The position numbers were made by a program, and so were the translations under genes. DNA of 6,932 nt from NCBI GenBank assembly GCA_021836665.1, contig JAKBHQ010000080.1:1-6932 (forward strand), given 5' to 3'. Under the pieces are notes generated by a model that was not told the DNA's origin, did not search any database, and saw only the letters and a list, made by a program, of their open reading frames with translations. Within the stretch, counting starts at the first letter, position 1. Each line of letters starts with the position of its first letter. Origin of the DNA: Thermoplasmata archaeon. Lineage in GTDB: Bacteria; Actinomycetota; Acidimicrobiia; Acidimicrobiales; Acidimicrobiaceae. Below, one piece after another: positions 1 through 4,938 of this stretch.

Positions 1-319
1 TCTGAGAAAGCTGGGAAGACGTAAATGTCTTGGTCGAAGCGCTCCCGACTATTTCCGATGATGGAACGTAGTCAATCTTCGAATTCAAATGATCAATTGC
101 CCACTCGAATGGGGTTAGAGGGCCAAGAGTAACATCGGTCATAAGAATCTTTCCCGGATAGGTCCGAGCATTTACGCCTTTTAGCTGGATAATCCTTGCA
201 ACATTCTGCGTCTGGCCCGGCGCTATAAAATACGTGCCGAGATTAAAAAAGCTTCCCCAGGCAATTAGCGCCGCGAAAACCACCACTATCGGCAAAATGA
301 GCCATCTTCTTAGGGACAT
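1..319 (-). CDS. YlbL-like PDZ/Lon-type (S16) membrane protein, N-terminal part only
   Basis: The reading frame starts at ATG 319 and runs off the left edge after 106 residues, so the PDZ and Lon-like S16 protease domains expected further on are not visible. Residues about 6-25 (WLILPIVVVFAALIAW...) form one hydrophobic span behind an LRR basic start, a typical signal anchor that would place the rest outside the membrane. Next come the family hallmarks: YFIAPGQTQNV (30-40), GKILMTDVTLGPLTPFEW (57-74) and YVPSSEI (84-90), which match the actinobacterial pattern of PG, then a G.L.LT.V segment, then VP. In mycobacteria the homologue (Rv3194c) is divergent from a Zincin_2 gene, and a Zincin_2 gene lies at 4939-6165 here. 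Only a weak GAAG ribosome-binding match (324-327) precedes the ATG. The family role (membrane-anchored regulatory protease) is established only loosely; catalytic residues cannot be checked in this window. Confidence 0.85.
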   Translation of the reverse strand, partial: MSLRRWLILPIVVVFAALIAWGSFFNLGTYFIAPGQTQNVARIIQLKGVNARTYPGKILMTDVTLGPLTPFEWAIDHLNSKIDYVPSSEIVGSASTKTFTSSQLSQ

Positions 320-779
320 ATATCTTCAGTCTGCCTTGAAAGCTAAAAGACTAGTAAGGAGCCAATCTAAGCGAGCTGAGAATATTCCGAGTCAAGCAAC
401 TTGGCATCGCTATCGACCTATTGATCACTATACATGGCGACATTGGCAGGCAATAGTGATCCGCATTTGCTTTTTTAAAGGTTCCAAGCTCGCTTCCGGT
501 GCAGGCTACACTCACTTTTACCGTTGCCACAAATCGATCTCCTGTGACCACTCGCTTGGCTTTTCGTTTCCCGAAGTATCACCGATTGACTCGCGGACCA
601 TGAGACCTCGTGTTCGGGTTTCCCGGGTGGCCGGTAATCCAGCCGTGCTGCTGCCATGGACAGCTGCCGGAGGCATCAAGCCACCACCTTTTTGGGGTTG
701 CGCGAAACTCCGCCAAGACTAGCGACGGATCCGGTGGCGACGGCAGCTTCTCGATCAAAAGAGCGGTCTTAGGCAGAAC
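320..779. other. Gene-free stretch downstream of the IS607 remnant
   Basis: No credible intact gene is seen on either strand between the YlbL-like start and the recognisable tnpB fragment. The minus-strand frame that carries the tnpB hallmark stays open to 579, where it stops, but past about 792 its sequence no longer resembles the central TnpB domains. Another minus frame contains GNEKPSEWSQE (around 550-590), which looks protein-like but which I cannot identify; it might be a leftover of the tnpB C-terminal tail. The plus-strand open frame 234-722 overlaps the YlbL start and has no coherent protein features. Confidence 0.5.
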
Positions 780-935
780 TGTGCTGGGGGGGTCTTCCTC
801 GCTAGCTCCCTGGCGGATGACCAGCACGCAGTAGGTGAAGCAAGCATAAAGCTGTGCTTCTATGAGCCCGAGCGCCCAGTTCCAGGCGAACCGCCCGGAA
901 GCTTCATGGGAGGGGATGTACTGGCAGCGGGAGAC
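780..935 (-). pseudogene. tnpB: TnpB N-terminal fragment of the same IS607 element
   Basis: SHEASGRFAWNWALGLIEAQ (positions 911-852) matches the signature near the N-terminus of TnpB proteins of actinobacterial IS607 and IS605 elements, where ASRFAWNWALG or a close variant follows the first strand and helix. The next residues, including VLVIRQGASEE (about 827-795), also fit the usual continuation. After about 792 the frame stays open to 579, but the expected PWW and KEAY segments, the RuvC-like DED residues and the zinc finger are missing. The fragment follows the tnpA remnant immediately, as expected for IS607. It has no start codon of its own. TnpB is an RNA-guided nuclease ancestral to Cas12; this copy retains none of the nuclease domain. 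Confidence 0.6.
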
Positions 936-950
936 TCGATCATCCTCAAA

Positions 951-1410
951 CCAATACCCCTGGCATACCCGTTCCGAAAGGACTTCCCTCTCTAAGAGGG
1001 CAGTTGTCGACTTTAGCGTCGTCAACGACGACGTTACTCCAACCCCTCAAGGAGAGTGTAGCTTCTAGTTGCTCGATGCCGAAGCTAACCAGAGGGTCAC
1101 GGCGCTCGACGACGATCGTGGTTTACGCTGCATCAGCAATCGAAGGGCTTGCACCGCCGACCGTTTATTACAGATCCGACTTCACTCAGCACGGCCGAGA
1201 CAACCACGGCCTGCGAGGTGGCCCACTCGGTCATGGCCGCAACTTGGCGGTCGCGGGCGGGTCGCCGATCGTGAAGTGACACGCAGCCATAGACAACCGC
1301 CGAAGCACTTTTCGCAGCGCTCGCCTTCGGCACCTCCAGCAAAACTGCTCCTGATGGCGTGCGAACGGCAAAGACGGGGGCTTTTTGTCCTTGAACCATT
1401 TCTGTGTCCT
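951..1410 (-). pseudogene. tnpA: IS607-type serine recombinase TnpA, frameshifted remnant
   Basis: The remnant is read from high to low coordinates. TQKWFKDKK (about 1407-1381) matches the end of the helix-turn-helix segment. After a frame change at a run of A and C residues near 1381 comes PVFAVRTPSGAV, then VVYGCVSLHDRRPARDRQVA and MTEWATSQ, then VLSEVGSVINGRR. This corresponds to the family pattern VVYARVSSHDQ...DLDRQVARL...EVGSGLNGRR. A second frame gives ALRLLMQRK (about 1150-1122). A third gives TTIVVERRDPLVSFGIEQLE (1122-1063) and VVVDDAKVDN (to 1003). A return to another frame gives LLEREVLSERVCQGYW (998-951), matching the region before YGRR. The catalytic serine of the VS motif survives, but the Arg before it is Cys, and the conserved RDRL is RDPL. 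The gene cannot make protein as it stands. The family assignment rests on recognised motifs, not on a search. Confidence 0.8.
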
Positions 1411-1440
1411 GTGGCAGTCAATGACGTCTAGTAATGGATG

Positions 1441-2468
1441 CCGCCTTGCTCTGCCCACTAGGACAAGTTCTTCTCCAAAAGCAGCACGAATATTCCCTTG
1501 GGGTTACTGATCTACTGGGGTGCAGTCGGCAAGCCCTTGCAGGCTTTCTCGTCCTTTTTTGAATTCAAATCTCACCCCATTAACACCGCCTCGCCTTTAC
1601 TTTTGGGTGGGCATTGCGGCCGTACCTTTTAACTTGGGCCAATTCGTGCTCCTTGCCGGGATCCCCCCTTCTAAAGAAATTGGCCCAGCAATTCACCGGG
1701 TCGATGATCTCAGCTAGACCAGGTCTGGCGTAGGCCTTTTAGCCGCTGCGGTTCTTGGCTGGGGTTCTCGTCTCGATCCACTCCTGCACTAATTAACAGC
1801 ACAAACAAGTCTTTCTACACGTGGCCGGTAGAACAGTTAGGAAGCCGCATCAGCGATGGAGCGGATCACGATCATAGGGAGCGCCACATAGCACTGGTGT
1901 TGTGAAGTTGAGTCTCTAATCGCTCAGCAGCGTAGTGGGACGCCGATCATCAGAGATCACGTAATTCCTATGGTGGGCGTGACAGGCACTAGCCATCCCC
2001 CTTCTTCTTGTTATTGTCACCTTTAATCGGCCATAGATTCGCCGGACAGTTCTTTCTTGCATTCGATCAGCCTTGCAAACCCGTGCTTCATTTCGCTCGC
2101 TCAAGTCTGCCGCGAAAAGCCCTTTACCCTGGCCCACCTTGCGAATAACCACCTCGCACTTTGACCACAAGCCCAATGTGGCCACCTTATAAGCACTTCT
2201 AGACCCAGCCAAAGACCATAGAACCCCCAAAGGCAAGCGCTCCTAAAACATCTTCTGTGCTGGCTTCGTTTTCGGTTATATTCTCTAACGCGCAGCGACT
2301 TGAATTGATCTACGCATCGGCATTGAGTCCGTTCGCCCGCTTGCCATTCGCTACAGCAATTCCACGCCATTACCTTCAGAGTGTCCAGGAGCCTCGGTCC
2401 GGCTAGGTTCGAGAAGTCGATGGCAATCCCTGCAGGAGATTCGGAACCAACGACCTAATTTCTATTAA
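1441..2468. other. About 1 kb with no recognisable gene
   Basis: All frames are broken at short intervals, and the longest open stretches have compositions unlike real proteins (Cys- and Trp-rich, or Arg-rich). Two short minus-strand runs look more protein-like. One covers 1738-1580 (52 codons, containing RPGLAEIIDPVNCWANFF, then a stop). The other covers 2309-2199 (36 codons, containing ENITENEASTEDVLGALAFG). I recognise neither. The simplest reading is decayed DNA, perhaps former mobile or accessory genes next to the IS607 fossil. No tRNA, rRNA, CRISPR or long repeat was seen. Confidence 0.5.
2456..2461 (+). promoter_or_regulatory. Possible -10 box for the HEAT-repeat gene
   Basis: TAATTT fits the TAnnnT form of a main-sigma -10 element and would put transcription start at about 2468, one base before the GTG start codon. 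No convincing -35 hexamer is seen at the expected distance. The absence of a ribosome-binding site supports a leaderless mRNA, but the motif is short and could arise by chance. Confidence 0.3.
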
Positions 2469-3068
2469 GTGGCTTTCCATCCTGACGCAATCTCCAATAG
2501 CCTTTTTGAAGTCGCAATTGCGGCGAGGCGAGGCGAGGTTTCGACGATTTTGGCCAAAGCGCAAAGTCCTCACGGACAGGTAAGAGCAGCAGCGATCAAG
2601 GCCCTTTCCGGGGATGATGATATCGTCATAGAAACTATTGAGAAAGCTTTCTCAGATCCAGATCCAGCAGTAAGGGTCGCCGCAGCTTATGCCGCTATAC
2701 CCCGTCCAAGATTAAACGTCACTGCATTGCTTCGGGACTCCAATCCTGAGGTAGTTGAAACTGCATGTTTCGCCGCTGGAGAGATCGCCGAAGACTCTAA
2801 CCGAAAGCTGCTTGAGAAAATAGCGTCTGCGCATCCCGAAGCAACCTGCAGAGAATCTGCCATCGCGGCCCTCGGAGTCCTAGGTAATGCAGGGTCGCTT
2901 GAAATCATTATTGCTGCATTGGATGACAAGCCGTATATTCGCAGGCGAGCAGTAGTCGCACTCGCAGCTTTCGATGACCTTCGAGCGGAGGAAGCCATCA
3001 AAAAATGTTTGCTTGACAGGGACCATCAAGTAAGACAGCTCGCAGAGGACCTGCTAAGGCCAGACTGA
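2469..3068 (+). CDS. HEAT-repeat (PBS-lyase type) protein
   Basis: This 199-residue soluble protein is built almost entirely of short helical repeats. Six are visible by their turn-plus-helix signature (acidic turn, VR, then A..AL): around residues 24-48 (GQVRAAAIKALS), 53-77 (DPDPAVRVAAAYAA), 85-107 (SNPEVVETACFAAGEI), 114-139 (CRESAIAALGVLG), 143-168 (YIRRRAVVALAAF) and 173-196 (DRDHQVRQLAEDLL). HEAT-repeat proteins are scaffolds for protein contacts; no catalytic residues are seen and no partner can be named. The start is GTG 2469, because an in-frame TAA lies directly upstream (2466-2468). There is no Shine-Dalgarno sequence, and a TAATTT box at 2456-2461 suggests a leaderless or nearly leaderless mRNA. 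A small GGCGA triple repeat (2522-2536) falls inside the coding sequence. The gene converges with the MreB-like gene, 31 bases from its stop, without an obvious terminator. Confidence 0.85.
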   Translation: MAFHPDAISNSLFEVAIAARRGEVSTILAKAQSPHGQVRAAAIKALSGDDDIVIETIEKAFSDPDPAVRVAAAYAAIPRPRLNVTALLRDSNPEVVETACFAAGEIAEDSNRKLLEKIASAHPEATCRESAIAALGVLGNAGSLEIIIAALDDKPYIRRRAVVALAAFDDLRAEEAIKKCLLDRDHQVRQLAEDLLRPD

Positions 3069-3099
3069 GTCGCTAGCGGCATTACTTTAGTTTAGGTCG

Positions 3100-4143
3100 T
3101 CACAGATCAACGGGCTGAAGTTGAGGAATTGGGTTCTGTCGCTTCGAATTCAGTACGGCACATAAACCTTGGGTAACGGTGGCTTGAGGCGTATCAGCTC
3201 TCTTCGCCCTCAACCCAGTCTTGGATTCAATAAGCTCAGGCATTCCCTCCAAAAGCGCCACTCCACCTACTAGTGATATCCCGGAACCATACAGGTCAGA
3301 AATTATCTCCGGTGGACAAGCTGAAAGGGCGTCCACTAATGCTCCCACCATTTCGTCGAGGATAGGTACCATCAGTCCCAAAAGGTCCTCACCAGGAACA
3401 ATGACACTAGCGGGAACCCCGGTCTTGACCGATCTTCCCCAAATACTCACCTTGACTTGAGAAGCTCTCTTTCCCTTCTTGAGCAGGCCAACTTTAATCT
3501 CCTCAATGACGTCTCTTGGAACGACAATTCCGTAAGACTCCTCAATGAAGCGAAATATCTGACTATTGCAGGAGGCACCACCAAGCTTTGAAGCCGACCA
3601 ACTCACAGCTTCCCCTAGCGCGATAATGGCCGCCTCTGCTCTCGAGGCACCAAGGTCGGCGATCATGATTCCATTAGGTGAAGATGGGTCATACCCGGCA
3701 CCCATTGTAGCCGCGAGGCAAGAGTCCACTAGGAGCATCTCCTTGACTCCCAGATCAGACAGACAAGATTGGATCGCCCTAATATCCATTATCTTCGCGT
3801 CGTTTGGCATGGCAACGGCAACTTTTGTTCTGCTAAAGCTCTTTAGATCACAAGACTTGGCGAGCCTCGCCAAAAATGAGTTGAGCAGACCAACATTTTT
3901 TATTTTTGAATTCTCGATGGGAGCCGCGAGTATATACCTGCCAGGCTTTTGGGCGGCTATCTCGATAGCCTCGTCCCCAACGGCTTCTACCTTATAGCTA
4001 AAGGCATCCACGGCAGCGACCGTCTCGACCTCAGCAAGTAACTCGCCGCCTGAATCGGCGATTCGGGTCCGTTTCGACCCGATGTCAAGGGCAATCGACC
4101 TAGCCAGCTCCCCGACCCTCCTTGGGGTCCAAGACCCTACCAT
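3100..4143 (-). CDS. Divergent MreB-like actin-fold protein
   Basis: The overall order of segments is that of MreB. Numbered from ATG 4143, these are: the first phosphate loop RSIALDIGS (15-23); VGDEAIEIAAQKPGR (55-69) followed by API and IKN, as in the MreB GxxA...GRTPG...RPLKDGVI region; VAVAMPND (108-115); the second phosphate region IADLGASRAEAAII (161-174); EEIKVGL (214-220); and the adenosine region GISLVGGVALLEGM (288-301). MreB forms membrane-associated filaments that organise cell-wall growth. Here the key residues have drifted. The usual DIGGGTTE is DLGASRAE, the Glu-Glu-Pro carrying the catalytic Glu is V-D-S, and GGG in the adenosine loop is GGV. ATP hydrolysis is therefore doubtful. 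The start is uncertain: ATG 4185 would overlap the upstream gene by 86 bases, ATG 4143 by 44, and CTG 4107 has the best ribosome-binding site. It is the last gene of the moaE operon. Confidence 0.8.
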   Translation of the reverse strand: MVGSWTPRRVGELARSIALDIGSKRTRIADSGGELLAEVETVAAVDAFSYKVEAVGDEAIEIAAQKPGRYILAAPIENSKIKNVGLLNSFLARLAKSCDLKSFSRTKVAVAMPNDAKIMDIRAIQSCLSDLGVKEMLLVDSCLAATMGAGYDPSSPNGIMIADLGASRAEAAIIALGEAVSWSASKLGGASCNSQIFRFIEESYGIVVPRDVIEEIKVGLLKKGKRASQVKVSIWGRSVKTGVPASVIVPGEDLLGLMVPILDEMVGALVDALSACPPEIISDLYGSGISLVGGVALLEGMPELIESKTGLRAKRADTPQATVTQGLCAVLNSKRQNPIPQLQPVDL

Positions 4144-4291
4144 CGCTGGGCCCCGACATGGCCCGCCTTGCCCTCGAAAATTCATCTACATAAGATTCTG
4201 TCGATCGAAGCTTTCGGTCTTTCAGACCAAGCAAAAGCCCCACTACGGTGAAGAAAAGTATCGGAATCAACACGTATAGAAGACTTGACAC
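4100..4291 (-). CDS. Small single-span membrane protein
   Basis: This 63-residue protein has one strongly hydrophobic stretch, residues about 4-23 (LLYVLIPILFFTVVGLLLGL), followed by a basic patch (KDRKLR) and a cytoplasmic-looking polar tail containing STESYVDEFSRARRAMS. The tail resembles the SV-x-x-F-x-RALxAL tail of small actinobacterial membrane proteins, but I cannot name a family. GTG 4291 is chosen because AAGGAGG (4306-4300) stands 8 bases before it; an in-frame GTG at 4300 overlaps that site and has none of its own. It begins 13 bases after the moaE stop and its end overlaps the MreB-like gene. The context suggests a membrane anchor or partner for the MreB-like protein, which is inference only. 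Confidence 0.7.
   Translation of the reverse strand: MSSLLYVLIPILFFTVVGLLLGLKDRKLRSTESYVDEFSRARRAMSGPSDGRVLDPKEGRGAG
4117..4122 (-). promoter_or_regulatory. Strong Shine-Dalgarno inside the end of the small membrane gene
   Basis: AGGAGG (within AAGGAGGG, 4123-4116) lies 9 bases before a CTG codon at 4107-4105, in frame with the MreB-like gene. Starting there would give a protein beginning (M)ARSIALDIGS, which is how MreB proteins normally begin. It would also overlap the preceding stop (4102-4100) by only 8 bases, a classic coupling arrangement. Neither upstream ATG has a good ribosome-binding site. A CTG start is rare, so this remains a proposal. Confidence 0.45.
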
Positions 4292-4299
4292 CCTTTGCA

Positions 4300-4306
4300 C
4301 CTCCTT
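4300..4306 (-). promoter_or_regulatory. Ribosome-binding site of the small membrane gene
   Basis: AAGGAGG, overlapping the last bases of the moaE stop codon (TAA, 4307-4305), is a near-perfect Shine-Dalgarno sequence. Its 8-base spacing fixes the start of the following gene at GTG 4291 rather than GTG 4300. Confidence 0.75.
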
Positions 4307-4766
4307 AAATATCTTTTACCGAGTTGGCCCCGAGTGCCCAGTCCGAGCCACCTTGCCAGGACTCCTTCTTCCAAATCGGTACCGACTTCTTTAATGTGTC
4401 GATCAAAAACCGTGAGGCTTCATACGCCTGATCCCTATGAGCTGAAGAAACAGAAATAATAACGGTTGAGTCGCCTGGGGACATCTCCCCCAAGCGATGA
4501 ATAACTGCAACTCGTCCGATTCCTTCAAATTCTGTCAAGGCCCTGTTGGCAAGGTCGTTCATTCTATCGAAAGCGACCGACTCATAAGCTTCATATGAAA
4601 GCTTAGTCACGCCGGGCCTCCCGTCTGAGAAGTCCCTGACTGTGCCTGAAAATAGAACCACGGCTCCGCAGTTATCCAATACCGACCAGGCGTAAACCTT
4701 CTCCACCGATAGCTCATTCTCGGTTATCTCTGTCCAGATCGTGGACCCGATGGATTTCAAACTCAA
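4305..4766 (-). CDS. moaE: Molybdopterin synthase catalytic subunit MoaE
   Basis: MoaE dimerises and binds two MoaD subunits, then transfers sulfur from the MoaD thiocarboxylate to cyclic pyranopterin monophosphate to make molybdopterin in the cytoplasm. The 153-residue length is normal. All family landmarks are present: GAVVLFSGTVRDFS (34-47, with Arg44 in the place of E. coli Arg39), LSYEAYE (56-62), VIHRLG (88-93), PGD (97-99), SSAHRD (107-112), and DTLKKSVPIWKKE (123-135). In the last, Lys126 and Lys133 correspond in spacing to E. coli Lys119 and Lys126 of the active site. It should be functional. The start used is TTG 4766; a second TTG at 4760 is also in frame, and neither has a strong ribosome-binding site. 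It is the first gene of a minus-strand operon, 13 bases from the small membrane gene. No MoaD or other cofactor gene is in the window. Confidence 0.95.
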   Translation of the reverse strand: MSLKSIGSTIWTEITENELSVEKVYAWSVLDNCGAVVLFSGTVRDFSDGRPGVTKLSYEAYESVAFDRMNDLANRALTEFEGIGRVAVIHRLGEMSPGDSTVIISVSSAHRDQAYEASRFLIDTLKKSVPIWKKESWQGGSDWALGANSVKDI

Positions 4767-4798
4767 GTAATTACTCGCTTTTCACGCCGACAATAAAG

Positions 4799-4828
4799 AG
4801 CTTAATCCCGTCAAAGCGTCACTCTCAA
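4799..4828 (-). promoter_or_regulatory. Possible promoter for the moaE operon
   Basis: TTGAGA (4828-4823) and TAAGCT (4804-4799) are separated by 18 bases and lie about 33 bases upstream of the TTG start. They resemble a main-sigma -35/-10 pair. The spacing is at the long end and other TTGA-type boxes occur nearby, so confidence is low. Confidence 0.3.
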
Positions 4829-4884
4829 TGAAGTTACACCAAACTCTCATTTTTTGGTCATAAACCATCCTCGGCCGACCGCTC

Positions 4885-4906
4885 GACCGCGGATAAGAAT
4901 CCGGTC
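4885..4906. repeat. Interrupted inverted repeat in the divergent promoter region
   Basis: GACC (4885-4888) and GGAT (4891-4894) pair with ATCC (4899-4902) and GGTC (4903-4906) around a 4-base loop, with two unpaired bases on the left arm. A direct GACCGC repeat (4877-4882 and 4885-4890, 8-base period) overlaps it. The site lies about 33-54 bases before the proposed transcription start of the Zincin_2 gene, so it could be an operator. It is short, and no regulator can be named. Confidence 0.3.
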
Positions 4907-4926
4907 CTTAAATCGCGTAGTTGATT

Positions 4927-4932
4927 TAGCAT
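4927..4932 (+). promoter_or_regulatory. Probable -10 box giving a leaderless Zincin_2 mRNA
   Basis: TAGCAT fits TAnnnT and ends exactly 7 bases before the A of ATG 4939, the position expected if transcription starts on the start codon. No ribosome-binding site precedes either this ATG or the GTG directly before it. No clear -35 box is seen. Confidence 0.4.
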
Positions 4933-4938
4933 GTAGTG

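Larger units (their letters stand above)
580..1440 (-). mobile_element. Degraded IS607-family insertion sequence (tnpA-tnpB order)
   Basis: Two adjacent protein remnants on the minus strand appear in the order and near-abutting arrangement typical of IS607 elements: a serine recombinase (TnpA) and then a TnpB nuclease. Both are broken by several frameshifts, and the tnpB portion is far too short (a full TnpB is about 400 residues, but fewer than 650 bases remain before the next gene). The element is therefore a non-autonomous fossil. I could not place its ends: IS607 elements lack terminal inverted repeats, so the limits given are only the extent of recognisable or continuous coding sequence. 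The tnpB reRNA/omegaRNA region expected at the right end is not recognisable. Confidence 0.7.

Noticed and set aside
234..722. Plus-strand open frame of 162 codons
   Set aside because: It overlaps the YlbL-like start on the other strand, has no family features or ribosome-binding site, and its composition looks like random translation across the IS607 remains.
986..1000. Hairpin CCCTCT-CTA-AGAGGG at the tnpA/tnpB junction
   Set aside because: It falls within the LLERE codons of tnpA and is only 6 bp; it is not convincing as a terminator or transposon end.
1017..1033. Inverted repeat CGTCGTC-AAC-GACGACG
   Set aside because: It encodes the VVVDD strand of the tnpA remnant, where GTC and GAC codons naturally produce such symmetry.
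1950..2110. Minus-strand stretch containing DLSERNEARVC, considered as a TnpB zinc-finger remnant
   Set aside because: Only a few residues (LSER and one Cys) agree with the TnpB C-terminal pattern; the paired cysteines and the DRD..NAA.NL motif are absent, and it lies on the wrong side of tnpA for the same element.
2522..2538. GGCGA tandem triplet repeat
   Set aside because: It is only 17 bases, inside the HEAT coding sequence, and consistent with Ala-Arg-Arg-Gly-Glu codons.
2687..3001. Minus-strand open frame of 104 codons
   Set aside because: It is antisense to the HEAT-repeat gene; its Ala/Ser-rich sequence is the complement of the repeats.
3069..3099. Terminator between the convergent HEAT and MreB-like genes
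   Set aside because: The 31-base gap has only an 8-base palindrome (CGCTAGCG) with no loop or T-run.
3566..3997. Plus-strand open frame of 143 codons
   Set aside because: It lies wholly antisense to the MreB-like gene, whose motifs are clear; it is a mirror of that gene's codon bias.
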